From assembly GCA_963848045.1 (NCBI GenBank), contig CAWKCC010000004.1, positions 248,001-312,000 of the forward strand: a stretch of 64,000 nt of DNA, read 5' to 3'. Both the position numbers and the translations under genes were made by a program. Every line of letters starts with the position of its first letter. Position 1 is the stretch's first letter. Source of the DNA: CAVUAT01 sp963848045. GTDB lineage: Bacteria; Actinomycetota; Thermoleophilia; Solirubrobacterales; 70-9. The notes under the pieces were generated by a model. The model did no database searches and had not been told where the DNA came from. It was given only the letters and a program-made list of their open reading frames with translations. This document shows positions 46,612 through 56,589 of the stretch, in pieces.

Positions 46612-47007
46612 TCAGAGCTCCAGCTCGGCCTCCGCGTTGCGGATGATCTGGCTGCCGCCCTGCTCGGCGACGGTGTCGATCACCACCCGGCCGGCCTCGG
46701 CGCTCTTGACCGTGCCGCTGACCGTCAGCTCCTGCTCGGGGAAGCCCATGCCGCGGAACTGCACGGACAGCCGCTTCAGCGCCCGGGGATCGCCGCCGGC
46801 GACCCCGACGTTGGCGCGGGCCACCTGGGACATCGTCCAGAGACCGTGGAGGATGTTCGAGGGCAGGCCCACCGCCGTGGCGAACTCCTTGTCGATGTGG
46901 ATCGGGTTGAAGTCGCCCGAGGCGCCCGCGTAGCGATGCGGGAGGTACTTGTCGGGGGTTGTCTTCAGCTCGGGCACCGGGTCGCCCGGCTTCAGCTCTG
47001 AGGCCAT
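46612..47007 (-). CDS. MaoC-like (R)-hydratase/dehydratase subunit, HadB-like
   Basis: 131 residues from the ATG at 47007, which overlaps the stop of the upstream HadA-like gene (TGATG). Hot-dog fold with the hydratase 2 motif RYAGASGDFNPIHIDKEFAT (catalytic Asp and His), then NILHGLWTMSQVARANV. In mycobacteria HadB is the catalytic partner of HadA or HadC in dehydrating 3-hydroxyacyl-ACP. Here the pair suggests fatty-acid elongation or another (R)-3-hydroxyacyl dehydration. Confidence 0.87.
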   Translation of the reverse strand: MASELKPGDPVPELKTTPDKYLPHRYAGASGDFNPIHIDKEFATAVGLPSNILHGLWTMSQVARANVGVAGGDPRALKRLSVQFRGMGFPEQELTVSGTVKSAEAGRVVIDTVAEQGGSQIIRNAEAELEL

Positions 47008-47447
47008 CAGACCCCCCTGACGATGTTGGTCCATCTGCCGCGCACGACCTCGTCGCCGTCCTGGTTGGTCGACACTGTCTCGAACACGTAGAAGCCCTTG
47101 TCGTCCTTCTGGTAGATCTCGGCGCAGCGTGGAGCGGTGGTGATCACGTCGCCGACGCAGACCGGCTCTCCCCAGACGAACTCCTGGCCGCCGTGCAGCA
47201 TCGTCGCCAGGTTGATGCCGAGCTCGGGATCGAGGATCGCCGGGCCCATCGAGGGAGCGCTGTAGACGACGCAGAACATCGGCGGCGCGACTACGTCCCG
47301 AAACCCGGCGGCCTCCGCCGCTTCGCGATCGTGGTGGACCGGGTCGTCGGCTCCGACCGCGTTCGCGAACTCGCGGACCTTCTCCAGTCCGACCTCGTAG
47401 GTGGTGCTGGGCCACTCCTTGCCCGCTGCCTCGACCTTGACCGCCAT
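47007..47447 (-). CDS. MaoC-like dehydratase N-terminal-type subunit, HadA-like
   Basis: 146 residues from the ATG at 47447, supported by a TAGAAT box; an upstream GC-rich extension was rejected. FAS1/HadA-type hot-dog domain: VGLEKVREFANAVGADDPVH, FRDVVAPPMFCVVYSAPSMG, MLHGGQEFVWGEPVCVGDVI and FYVFETVSTNQDGDEVVRGR. HadA provides substrate binding while HadB supplies the catalytic His-Asp. The overlapping genes match the HadAB heterodimer. Location beside hrcA is not explained by function. Confidence 0.87.
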   Translation of the reverse strand: MAVKVEAAGKEWPSTTYEVGLEKVREFANAVGADDPVHHDREAAEAAGFRDVVAPPMFCVVYSAPSMGPAILDPELGINLATMLHGGQEFVWGEPVCVGDVITTAPRCAEIYQKDDKGFYVFETVSTNQDGDEVVRGRWTNIVRGV

Positions 47448-47457
47448 CGCGGCGGCG

Positions 47458-47463
47458 ATTCTA
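47458..47463 (-). promoter_or_regulatory. -10 box TAGAAT for the hadA-hadB pair
   Basis: TAGAAT is followed by 10 nt and the ATG at 47447. Its first three bases are the TAG stop codon of the upstream hypothetical gene. Confidence 0.55.
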
Positions 47464-48108
47464 GTCTGCCCGCTGGCGGCCGCGGCGTCCGTGGCTCGGG
47501 ACCGGCTCGGGCGGCTCGGCGTCGTGCCCGCCGGGGTGGCCGTCGTCCCAGGCCGGCCCGGAGGCCTCGGCTTCCATCGCCCTGGCGCCCAGGCGGATCC
47601 GCCGGAACGCCGGGCCCGGGTCGATGCGAGCAGCCGCCGCGTCACCCGCGAAGGCCGCGGCCCGGTCATCTGCCGGCTCGTGCTCCGCGCCCACGGCGAT
47701 GCTGGGCGCGTGGGGCAGCCGCCGCGCGGGGATCCGGGCGCGGCGCTCCTCTACGAGCTCCACCGGGGCGGGCGTGGGCGCAGCGCTGATCAGGCGCGAC
47801 AGGGCCACGCTCGCTTCCGAGAGGGCGCGAACGGCCTGGGAGGCGCGCCACAGAATCGAGGCCGACTCCAGCTGAAGCTCGACCCGCAGCCGGTAGATCT
47901 CCTGGAGTCGGAGCAGCGACTCGCGATCGAGCAGCCCGTTCGACTCGTGGGCGCTCTCGATGCCCGCGATCGCCCCGCGGGCGCCCTCGAGAGCCGCGGA
48001 GAAGCGCTCCGGAAAGCCCGCGGAGCCCGCGGCCAGGGCAGCCCCCGCGATCTCGCCGCCGTCCGGGGGACTCGCCACTCGACCTGCTGCCGGACCGGTG
48101 AGCCTCAT
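47461..48108 (-). CDS. Hypothetical helical protein
   Basis: 215 residues. I do not recognise it. A central amphipathic segment (ESNGLLDRESLLRLQEIYRL, RVELQLESASILWRASQAVR) looks like a genuine helical bundle. The C-terminal 60 residues are Pro/Gly/His-rich and probably disordered. Codon third positions are strongly G/C, as in real genes here, but overlapping open frames exist on the other strand and no clear promoter or Shine-Dalgarno precedes the ATG. It may encode a small cytoplasmic protein, possibly of the short-helical secretion-substrate size class, but that is a guess. Confidence 0.5.
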   Translation of the reverse strand: MRLTGPAAGRVASPPDGGEIAGAALAAGSAGFPERFSAALEGARGAIAGIESAHESNGLLDRESLLRLQEIYRLRVELQLESASILWRASQAVRALSEASVALSRLISAAPTPAPVELVEERRARIPARRLPHAPSIAVGAEHEPADDRAAAFAGDAAAARIDPGPAFRRIRLGARAMEAEASGPAWDDGHPGGHDAEPPEPVPSHGRRGRQRAD

Positions 48109-48219
48109 CGAGTCGCCACGGTAAAGATCGGCTCGGCCGTTACGGCACGACCGTGGCGCAGACCCGCCCCGTGGGCCGCCGCGCCGGGGGGCGATCGGTG
48201 CAGTCGGAGGCTCGCTGCC

Positions 48220-50019
<1,800 letters not shown>

Positions 50020-50029
50020 GGCGCAGCTG

Positions 50030-50035
50030 ATCTTA
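50030..50035 (-). promoter_or_regulatory. -10 box TAAGAT for lepA
   Basis: TAAGAT is followed by 10 nt and the ATG at 50019. A TCCTAAG-type sequence overlaps it and could not act as a Shine-Dalgarno in this orientation. Confidence 0.5.
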
Positions 50036-50065
50036 GGAGGGGCGAGACGGGGCGCCGCGACCCGG

Positions 50066-51928
50066 CTAAACGGCGCGCCCGGCGCGCCGCGCGAGGCGAA
50101 GCACCTGGGAGGCCTCGGGCACCCGCATCGCCACCACCGCGGCGAGGTAGGCGACCGCACCGGCCAGCAGGGCGACGCCCAGTGACGCGATCTGGGCGAG
50201 CACCGTGCGGCCCAGCGCATCGTCGAGCCCCAGCCAGACGAGGTAGCTGACAGCCGCGAGCAGCGCCGAGGCGACCAGGATGCGCGCGCCGCTCGAGAGC
50301 AGGTTCGCGAACTCGATGCCCGCCAGCTCGCGGCGCAAGATCAGCGCCTCGGCCGCGACGCTGGCGATCGTCGCGAGCACCGTGGCCGAGACGATGCCCG
50401 CGATCCCGAAGGGCTTGTAGAGCAGGGCCGCGCCCAGCGCGGTGATCGCCAGGTTGAAGCCCGAGATCGAGGCGGGCACCCAGGGTCGCTGCAAGCCGAA
50501 GAAGGTCCGGGTGAGGATCAGGAAGAGGCCGTTGAAGGGCAGCGAGAACGCGAACCAGAAGAGGGCCTCGGCGACGACCTGGGTCTGGGCGGCGTCGAAC
50601 TCCCCGCGCTGATAGACCAACCTCGTCATCGGCTCGGAGAGCACCAGGATCGCGGCCGCGGCCGGCACCAGCAGCAGCAGGATCTGCCGCATGCCGTTGG
50701 CCATCGTCGAGCGCAGGTCGTCGTATTCCTCGCGGGCCGCGTAGCGGGCGAGGGTCGGGAAGATGACCGTGGCGATCGCGACCGAGAAGATGCCCTGCGG
50801 GAGCATGTAGATGCGAAAGGCCTTGTCGATGGCGGCTGGAGCCTGGTCGGAGACCAGCGTCCCGAAGAAGCTGTTGATGATCAGGTTGAAGTTGATCAGG
50901 CCGAGGCTGATCGTCACCGGCAACATCAGCAGCAGCACGCGGCGGACGTCGGGAGACATTCGCCACTCGACCTTCCAGTTCATCCGAAATGGGGTGTGCC
51001 GCAGGTCCCAGGCGGGAATCGCGAACTGGATCGCGGTGCCCACCAGCACGCCGATCGCGTAGGCGTAGATCTGGTTCTGCTCGGAGAAGCTCGGCGCCAG
51101 CGCAACCAGCACCCCGATGATCGCGACGTTCCAGAAGAAGGGCGAGATCGCGAAGGCCGCGAAACGGTCATAGCTGTTGAGCACGCCCACGACCATGCCC
51201 GTGACCCCGAGCATGATCAGGATCGGAAAGAGGATCCGCGAGAGCGTCACGGTCAGGTCAAGCAGCTCTCCCTCGAACCCCGGAGCGAAGATCGGCACCA
51301 GCACGGGAGCGGCCAGCACGAATACTGCGGTGATCGCCCCCAGCACCATCGTGACCATGAAGATCAGCTGCGAGGCCAGGCGGAAGGCCTCGCGGCGGTC
51401 TCCCTCCTCGAGCTTCTCGAGGAAGACCGGGACGAATGCCGCCTGGATCGCCGCGTCGGCGAACAGGCTGCGGACGAGGTTGGGGATCTGGAAGGCGATC
51501 GTGAAGGCCGACATCGGGCCGCTGATCCCGAAGTAGCTGGCGGCGACGATCTCGCGGACCAGGCCGGCTACCCGGGAGGCGGCGGTGGCGAGCGAGAAGA
51601 AGGCCGTCGAGAGGCCGAGGCGGCCCTCCCTGCGGTCGAACTCGGGCGGCTCGAAGGTGGTGGTGGGCGAGGGCGCCGGGACCGCCAAGAACGCCTCGGT
51701 GTCCATGGTGAAGCTGATCGTCTCGGCGCGGGAGGCCGTCTCGGGGGCCTCGAACGCCGACTCACCCTCGAGCGCCGGTGCCCGGTCTCCCCTCTCGTCG
51801 GGGATGGGGGCGGGGGAAACCGCCTCGAACTCGCCGGTCGAGGGCTCGAAGGGCCCGGGCGGCGCCGGAGGGGGCGCGCCCAACTCGTCTCGGTGTCTGT
51901 CGTCGGTCATCTGGCCGGGTTGGAGCAT
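50066..51928 (-). CDS. murJ: Lipid II flippase MurJ with N-terminal disordered extension
   Basis: 620 residues from the ATG at 51928 (a second ATG at 51910 is possible). The first 95 residues are Pro/Glu/Ser-rich and lack hydrophobic segments. They are followed by the MOP-superfamily core with about 14 helices. Marks: STAFFSLATAASRVAGLVRE, IVAASYFGISGPMSAFTIAF, QIPNLVRSLFADAAIQAAFV, PVFLEKLEEGDRREAF and RIYMLPQGIFSVAIATVIFP. It flips lipid II across the membrane for peptidoglycan synthesis. In mycobacteria the MurJ homologue has a C-terminal pseudokinase and lectin region; here the extra part is N-terminal. It is divergent from rpsT. Confidence 0.95.
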   Translation of the reverse strand: MLQPGQMTDDRHRDELGAPPPAPPGPFEPSTGEFEAVSPAPIPDERGDRAPALEGESAFEAPETASRAETISFTMDTEAFLAVPAPSPTTTFEPPEFDRREGRLGLSTAFFSLATAASRVAGLVREIVAASYFGISGPMSAFTIAFQIPNLVRSLFADAAIQAAFVPVFLEKLEEGDRREAFRLASQLIFMVTMVLGAITAVFVLAAPVLVPIFAPGFEGELLDLTVTLSRILFPILIMLGVTGMVVGVLNSYDRFAAFAISPFFWNVAIIGVLVALAPSFSEQNQIYAYAIGVLVGTAIQFAIPAWDLRHTPFRMNWKVEWRMSPDVRRVLLLMLPVTISLGLINFNLIINSFFGTLVSDQAPAAIDKAFRIYMLPQGIFSVAIATVIFPTLARYAAREEYDDLRSTMANGMRQILLLLVPAAAAILVLSEPMTRLVYQRGEFDAAQTQVVAEALFWFAFSLPFNGLFLILTRTFFGLQRPWVPASISGFNLAITALGAALLYKPFGIAGIVSATVLATIASVAAEALILRRELAGIEFANLLSSGARILVASALLAAVSYLVWLGLDDALGRTVLAQIASLGVALLAGAVAYLAAVVAMRVPEASQVLRLARRAGRAV

Positions 51929-51994
51929 GCGAGGCTACGCGCAACGGCTCCGTTGCCCTATCCTCATTCGCCGCCCACCCCCGGGTTCTTTCCA

Positions 51995-52324
51995 ATGGCA
52001 AACATCGCCTCACAAAAGAAGCGGATCACCCGCACGCGCCGCGAGCGCGAGGAGAACCTGCGCTTCGCCAGTTCGGTCAAGACCCACTTCAGGCGTCTCG
52101 AGAGCGCCGCGTCCTCGGGCGACGGTGAGGCCGCCCACAAGGAGCACCAGGCGCTCGTATCGCGCATCGACAAGGCCGTCCGGAAGGGCGCCATGCACCG
52201 CAACACGGGCGCCCGCAAGAAGTCACGCGCCGCCAAGGTCCTGGCGGGCGCCGCGCCCGCGCCGCGGGCGAGCGAAGCGCCGGCCGAATCCGGCGACGAC
52301 GCGCAGGCAGAAACCGACGAGTAG
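51995..52324 (+). CDS. rpsT: Ribosomal protein S20
   Basis: 109 residues from the ATG at 51995. S20 family: MANIASQKKRITRTRREREE, NLRFASSVKTHFRRLESAAS, then RIDKAVRKGAMHRNTGARKK. A 20-residue acidic Ala-rich tail (SEAPAESGDDAQAETDE) extends the usual end. It is the only plus-strand gene between 27 and 64 kb. A TATCCT about 30 nt upstream is a possible -10 box, implying a short leader. It is convergent with holA, 11 bp apart, an ancient neighbour pair. Confidence 0.96.
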   Translation: MANIASQKKRITRTRREREENLRFASSVKTHFRRLESAASSGDGEAAHKEHQALVSRIDKAVRKGAMHRNTGARKKSRAAKVLAGAAPAPRASEAPAESGDDAQAETDE

Positions 52325-52335
52325 CGCCCGCCCCG

Positions 52336-53334
52336 TCAGGCGGCGAGCGGCGATCGCGCGCCTGAGCCGGCGACCGCCTCACGCAGGGCGAGGGTGAGGG
52401 CCACGGCCTCGCTGTAATCGGAGCCGCCGCGAGACCACAGCTCGAGGTCGGCCAGAGCGCGAATCGAGCGGTCGAGATCGGCGGGCGATCGGCCCCGCAC
52501 TCGCTGGACCAGCATCTTCGCCGCGTAGGGATGCATCGAGAGCCCCGCGGCCACGTCCGAGGGCGGCTTGCCGGCCTCGAGCGCACGGGCCGCCTCGAGT
52601 GCCTGGCGCAGCCGCGGCGCGAGTGAGTAGATCACCCGGGGCAGAGGCTCGCCCTGGGCAACGAGCTGCTCGGCGAGCCCCAGGGTCAGCGCCTCGTCGC
52701 CCGCCGTGATCGCGTCGGCCAGCGACCAGATCGCCTGCTCGGAGGTGTCGGCGATCATCGCCTCCAGGTCGGCCATGCTCACCTGCCCGCCGCTCCCGGC
52801 CCAGAGCGCCAGGCGCTCGAGCTCGGTGCGCAGCCGAATCGAGCGGGGGCCCATGCGGGCGACGAGCATCCGCGCAGCGTCGAGATCGAGCTCGAATCCC
52901 AGCTCCCGCGCCTCGGCAACCAGTCGCCTCGGCAGCTCGCGCTCTGTGGGCGCGTCGAAGGCGAGCGTCTCCCCTCCGGCCGCTGCCACGGCCTTCTTGA
53001 GCGGGGCCGGGACCTTGCCGTGCGCGACGAGGGCGACGGTGGTCTCGGGCGGAATCGAGGCAAGCGCCGCGGCGACGCGCTCGCTGTCGGCCTTGCCCCA
53101 GCCCTCGACGCCGTCGGCGAGCAGGTAGCGGTGCGCGGCGGTCAGCGACAGAGCGGCGATCGAGCCGAGCAGCGCCTCCGCGTCGGGCGCCCGGCGTCCC
53201 TCGCCGGCCTCGAACAGCTCGAGGGCGCCGGGCCCTCCCTCCCGCTCCGCGCGAGCTCGCAGCCGGGCGCGGGTGCGGGCGATCTTGGCCTCGTCCGTGC
53301 CGGCGATCAGGTAGGCGGGCTTGATCTCGGCCAC
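52336..53334 (-). CDS. holA: DNA polymerase III delta subunit
   Basis: 332 residues, GTG start at 53334. Clamp-loader delta subunit that opens the beta clamp. PAYLIAGTDEAKIARTRARL at the N-terminus, the AAA+-like fold with ALSLTAAHRYLLADGVEGWG, RELGFELDLDAARMLVARMG, and the C-terminal collar with AAKMLVQRVRGRSPADLDRS. As usual for the family the Walker motifs are degenerate. A TAGACT box precedes the start. Confidence 0.94.
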   Translation of the reverse strand: MAEIKPAYLIAGTDEAKIARTRARLRARAEREGGPGALELFEAGEGRRAPDAEALLGSIAALSLTAAHRYLLADGVEGWGKADSERVAAALASIPPETTVALVAHGKVPAPLKKAVAAAGGETLAFDAPTERELPRRLVAEARELGFELDLDAARMLVARMGPRSIRLRTELERLALWAGSGGQVSMADLEAMIADTSEQAIWSLADAITAGDEALTLGLAEQLVAQGEPLPRVIYSLAPRLRQALEAARALEAGKPPSDVAAGLSMHPYAAKMLVQRVRGRSPADLDRSIRALADLELWSRGGSDYSEAVALTLALREAVAGSGARSPLAA

Positions 53335-53661
53335 GCGCCGAGTCTATGCGGCGGCCTCGATCGATCATCGGCCCCGTCGCAGCGGCCACGGATCGGCAGC
53401 CGCGGCACCGGGCTGCCGCTCCGAGGAGGATGGCCTGGCAATCGCCAAATCCACGCTTGGCGTCGTGATTCCTGAAACAGCTGCTCTGCAGGGAATGGAG
53501 TCGTCTGACGCGGGGCTGTTGCTTTTTCGCGCAGAGGAGGCGCCCCGACCGGAGCCGGTCCCGCTTCCCCTTTTCGTCCAAAGCGGTACTCATCACCCCC
53601 GCGGTTGTGCGGGAATCGGGCCATGCCTATCGGCAGGGCCGGATGTCAACCGCCATGGGGT
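53335..53661. other. Non-coding stretch at the edge of an accessory insert
   Basis: About 325 bp between holA and the ABC permease gene. It holds the holA -10 box at its left end and an 8-bp stem hairpin at 53394-53418 (CGGCAGCC, 9-nt loop, GGCTGCCG). A short stem CCCGC/GCGGG lies at 53598-53613, and a slightly more AT-rich central part includes CTTTTTC. No tRNA-like cloverleaf, direct-repeat attachment site or open frame with good codon usage was found. Confidence 0.6.
53341..53346 (-). promoter_or_regulatory. -10 box TAGACT for holA (leaderless)
   Basis: TAGACT is followed by 6 nt and the GTG at 53334. Confidence 0.65.
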
Positions 53662-54429
53662 CTAGACGACGTCGCGTCGCTGGACCGACAGGAGCCCGAT
53701 CGCCGCTGGGACGACGGCCCAGGCTGCGAGCGCGAAGATGGCTGCCACTGCGCCAGCCTGGCTCTCCACGCCTGCGGCCTGGGGCTCGACGCCGGACAGG
53801 GCCGTGGCCAGCGCCGAGGGCACCCAAGAGCCGGCGTCGCTGATCAGCTGCACGATCAGCGGCGGGGCGATGATCAGCGCCACCACGGTACCGGTGACGG
53901 CACCGCCGGTGTTGCGCACGACCGCGCCGATCCCGGCCCCCAACACTGCCCCCATCGCCCCGACGAACGACGCGGCTGCGACCACACGGGCCACGCCAGC
54001 GACCGAGACCATGAACCCGAACTCGGTCGTCGGCAACGCCACGGCCACCGCAGCCACGGTCAGCGCCGTGCCGACAAATCCGACGACTGCGCCGCCGATC
54101 GCCACCGCGACCAGCTGGGCGAGTACGGCCCGGTGGCGGCGAGGTGAGCTGAGAAATGTCGGGATCACCGTCCCGTTGCCGTACTCGCGGGCGACCGCGA
54201 TCGCACCGAAGAGGCCGGCGATCAACATGGCGTTCGCGGCGAAGGCGATCAGCGACTGCTGATCGGCGGCGGTGGAGATGAAGGTCTTGGTGCCGTCGAA
54301 GTCGGTTCCCCATGCGACGGCGCTCGCGTTGATGGCGCCGATGGCCACGAGCACGGCGAGAAACGCCCAGGGCATCTTGGTCGTCGTGAGCTTGCGGAGT
54401 TCGGCACGAACCACCCGCGTCCAGCTCAT
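53662..54429 (-). CDS. ABC-2-type exporter permease
   Basis: 255 residues. Six hydrophobic helices (about 22-40, 65-85, 105-130, 140-165, 172-195 and 225-245). It starts MSWTRVVRAELRKLTTTKMP, the amphipathic entry helix common in bacitracin/lantibiotic-type permeases, and contains AIAVAREYGNGTVIPTFLSS. The ATG overlaps the stop of the ATPase gene (ATGA), so the two form one transporter. Cargo unknown; self-resistance or drug export is the usual role of this family. Confidence 0.88.
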   Translation of the reverse strand: MSWTRVVRAELRKLTTTKMPWAFLAVLVAIGAINASAVAWGTDFDGTKTFISTAADQQSLIAFAANAMLIAGLFGAIAVAREYGNGTVIPTFLSSPRRHRAVLAQLVAVAIGGAVVGFVGTALTVAAVAVALPTTEFGFMVSVAGVARVVAAASFVGAMGAVLGAGIGAVVRNTGGAVTGTVVALIIAPPLIVQLISDAGSWVPSALATALSGVEPQAAGVESQAGAVAAIFALAAWAVVPAAIGLLSVQRRDVV

Positions 54430-55406
54430 GGCTGAGCACCCTCCGCGGTGCCGTCAGCGTCGGGCTGGTCGGGGTTGCCGGTCCACTGCAGGAAGCGCTC
54501 CTCAAGCGACCCGGCGTGCGGCGACAGCTCGTGGAGGATGATCCCGGCGTCGAACGCTCGTTGCCCGATCTCGGTGATTGGCACGCCACGCACGATGAGC
54601 GCGTTCCCCTGGCGTTCGACGGCTGCGCCGTTTGGTTCGAGCACTTCTTGCAGACGGTCCGGCGCGGACGCCCGAACCAGCGTGGCCGCCTCGTGCAGCT
54701 CACGCAGCGGGCCGGTCGTGACCAGCCGGCCACGGTTCACGACCACGACGTCATCGGCGAGCAGCTCGACCTCGGCGAGCAGATGGCTCGACACCAGCAC
54801 CGTGTGGCCCTTGGCCGCGCGAGCCCGCAGCAGGTCCCGCATCTCGTGGATCCCCTTCGGGTCGAGTCCATTGGCCGGCTCATCCAGGACCAGCACCGGC
54901 GGATCACCCAGGAGCGCCCCGGCGAACCCGAGACGCTGTCTCATCCCCAGCGAATAGGCGCCGACCCGACGATCAGCCGCATCGTCGAGTCCCACGAGCT
55001 CGAGCAACTCGTCCACACGATCCAGGTCGATCCCGTCGGCATCGGCGAGGATCCGCAGGTGGTTGCGCCCGCTGCGACTCGGATGGAACGCGTTGGACTC
55101 CAAGAGCGCGCCGACGATCGCTGTCGGGTCGGGTAAGTCCCGATAGCGGCGGCCGCCGATCGTCACACGGCCGCTCTCACTCGATGCGAGATCGAGCATG
55201 ATCTTCATGGTTGTGGACTTGCCCGACCCGTTTGGTCCGAGGAACCCGGTCACCCGCCCTGGTCGGGCCACAAACGACAGGTCGCTCACAACTGCGCGCT
55301 CGCCGTACCGCTTCGTGAGGTGCTCGACCTCGATCGCGAACCTTCCATCGCCACTCGCGTCAAGCCGAGCGGCGGGGTAGTTTGCTGCGGGGTCGGCAGT
55401 CGTCAC
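54426..55406 (-). CDS. ABC exporter ATP-binding protein
   Basis: 326 residues from the GTG at 55406; a TTG at 55457 is possible and the start is uncertain. Walker A GFLGPNGSGKSTTMKIMLDL, signature YSLGMRQRLGFAGALLGDPP, Walker B VLVLDEPANGLDPKGIHEMR, and the H-loop VSSHLLAEVELLADDVVVVN. The C-terminal 80 residues form the DUF4162-like tail of CcmA/DrrA exporters. Coupled to the permease gene. Part of the accessory insert between comEC and holA. Confidence 0.9.
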   Translation of the reverse strand: MTTADPAANYPAARLDASGDGRFAIEVEHLTKRYGERAVVSDLSFVARPGRVTGFLGPNGSGKSTTMKIMLDLASSESGRVTIGGRRYRDLPDPTAIVGALLESNAFHPSRSGRNHLRILADADGIDLDRVDELLELVGLDDAADRRVGAYSLGMRQRLGFAGALLGDPPVLVLDEPANGLDPKGIHEMRDLLRARAAKGHTVLVSSHLLAEVELLADDVVVVNRGRLVTTGPLRELHEAATLVRASAPDRLQEVLEPNGAAVERQGNALIVRGVPITEIGQRAFDAGIILHELSPHAGSLEERFLQWTGNPDQPDADGTAEGAQP

Positions 55407-56069
55407 GTCTCTCGTTGGCTTGGGGATTGGTATCCGATGGGCCCTGCGCGCGGACAAGTACTCCGCTGCCCGGCGGGATGTCGTGGCGGTGCTCCCGAAG
55501 CTAGCCGATTTTCAGCATAGGGAAGGTGTCAATCGCCTTCGCGGCGGTCGGCATCGACTCGCCCGTCGTAGTCCTCCAGCCGGCGATGGGGGTCGTCCAC
55601 TCAGCCCGGGTGAGCCCGCTTGGGAGGTCGGCGTGGCGGTCGCCGGTGGAGAAGTCCGCATACCCGTGGCCCTGGACCCGCCACATACACGGGACTCGGT
55701 GGCACGTCTCTTCGGCGAGCTTCACACCCCTGTTGCCTCGGCCAGACGTGCTACCGCTTCGCGCGAACGAGTAGCCCCCGGCCGTGGCGCCTCTCTTCCA
55801 TGCACGGCAGCACTCTTCGCGGGAGTGATCCGCCATGTCGCAACCGCGTCAAAGCGGGAGTCTCGGCCACCGGAGACGAGGGCTGCGAATAGCCGCTTCG
55901 GACGAATAGCAGGAGTAAAGCCGGCGCTGCCGCTCCTCGCGCAAAACAGCACACTCGTTCAAGGGCGCCTGCGGACGCGCGCTCGTCGTCCAAGGCGGCA
56001 GCGATTCAAAGAGCCGTCCGCCGCTTCGGTCTCGCTGCTGCGCTGCGTACTGGACAGCCTGGCTGTTCG
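55407..56069. other. 660-bp stretch of decayed or non-coding DNA in the accessory insert
   Basis: Lower GC than the surroundings by eye, with competing short open frames on both strands. None shows the strong third-position G/C bias of real genes here. The only protein-like piece is a minus-strand fragment at 55501-55836. No repeats, transposase or integrase remnants were recognised. Confidence 0.55.
55501..55836 (-). pseudogene. Possible decayed protein-coding fragment
   Basis: A 111-codon frame whose C-terminal half reads like a real domain edge: RVPCMWRVQGHGYADF, then LPSGLTRAEWTTPIAGWRTT and TGESMPTAAKAI. It then ends in DTFPMLKIG where a W-x-LP-x-GP-type continuation would be expected. 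The pattern faintly recalls the DUF6544/DUF6920-type domains (inference from memory, weak). The N-terminal third is low-quality sequence. I read it as a frameshifted or truncated remnant. Confidence 0.3.
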
Positions 56070-56453
56070 CTACACGAGCGAGTCCTTGTCGGCGCGGGGA
56101 TGGAGCACGAAGGCACCCTCGGCCGTCGGTGGGTACACCGTTCCGAACCCCTCGAGGATCACCTTGGATTCGTCGCTGGGGTCGCCCCAGCACTCGCAGG
56201 TGACTTTGTCGCACGCCTCAAGGCACGCACCCAGCGGGGCCTTCCCCTTCTCGTTCTCGAGATGAGCCGCGAACGCCTCGTCGGTCGCGTAGATCTCAGT
56301 CCACTCGCTGACACGTTCGGACGGATAGGCGACGTGGTAGGTGATCACCCCCGGGTGCTCGAGCATCACCCCGCACAGCTCCTCCTGGTTGGCCCTGAAC
56401 TCCGACTCCGAGCCCTCCTTGATGTCCCACCGGATCTTGAGCATGTGAGCCAT
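56070..56453 (-). CDS. Antibiotic biosynthesis monooxygenase (ABM)-domain-like protein
   Basis: 127 residues. ATG at 56453 with a full AGGAGG Shine-Dalgarno 7 nt upstream, which is unusual here. Ferredoxin-like ABM domain: HMLKIRWDIKEGSESEFRAN, then CGVMLEHPGVITYHVAYPSE and VSEWTEIYATDEAFAAHLEN. A Cys-containing extension follows (CLEACDKVTCECWGDPSDES). Such small proteins include quinol monooxygenases and heme-degrading enzymes, but many have no known substrate. It sits at the comEC edge of the accessory insert, and its SD-led start differs from its leaderless neighbours. Confidence 0.78.
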   Translation of the reverse strand: MAHMLKIRWDIKEGSESEFRANQEELCGVMLEHPGVITYHVAYPSERVSEWTEIYATDEAFAAHLENEKGKAPLGACLEACDKVTCECWGDPSDESKVILEGFGTVYPPTAEGAFVLHPRADKDSLV

Positions 56454-56571
56454 GCGGTTCCCTCCTGCTAGCGGTCCTTGAGCCAAACGGCACGAGACCA
56501 GCCCAAGCTAGTCGATCCGGCCTCTCGGCGCCGGCATGAGGCGCGGCTGTCCCTCGAGGCCACGCGTCCAG

Positions 56572-56584
56572 GCCCCGAAGGGGC
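56572..56584 (-). terminator. Short GC hairpin after comEC
   Basis: GCCCC-TTC-GGGGC lies 5 nt past the comEC stop codon on the minus strand. The stem is 5 bp with a stable TTC loop. No T-run follows, so termination is only possible. Confidence 0.3.
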
Positions 56585-56589
56585 GATCG

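Noticed and set aside
46588..46640. CIRCE element for HrcA
   Set aside because: No inverted repeat resembling TTAGCACTC-N9-GAGTGCTAA near hrcA or dnaJ.
55420..56265. 281-codon plus-strand open frame in the insert
   Set aside because: Covers the opposite strand of the ABM gene and non-coding DNA; composition and lack of motifs argue against coding.
53335..56589. Genomic island with tRNA attachment site or integrase
   Set aside because: No tRNA, direct repeats, integrase or transposase recognised; only accessory content and decay support an insert.
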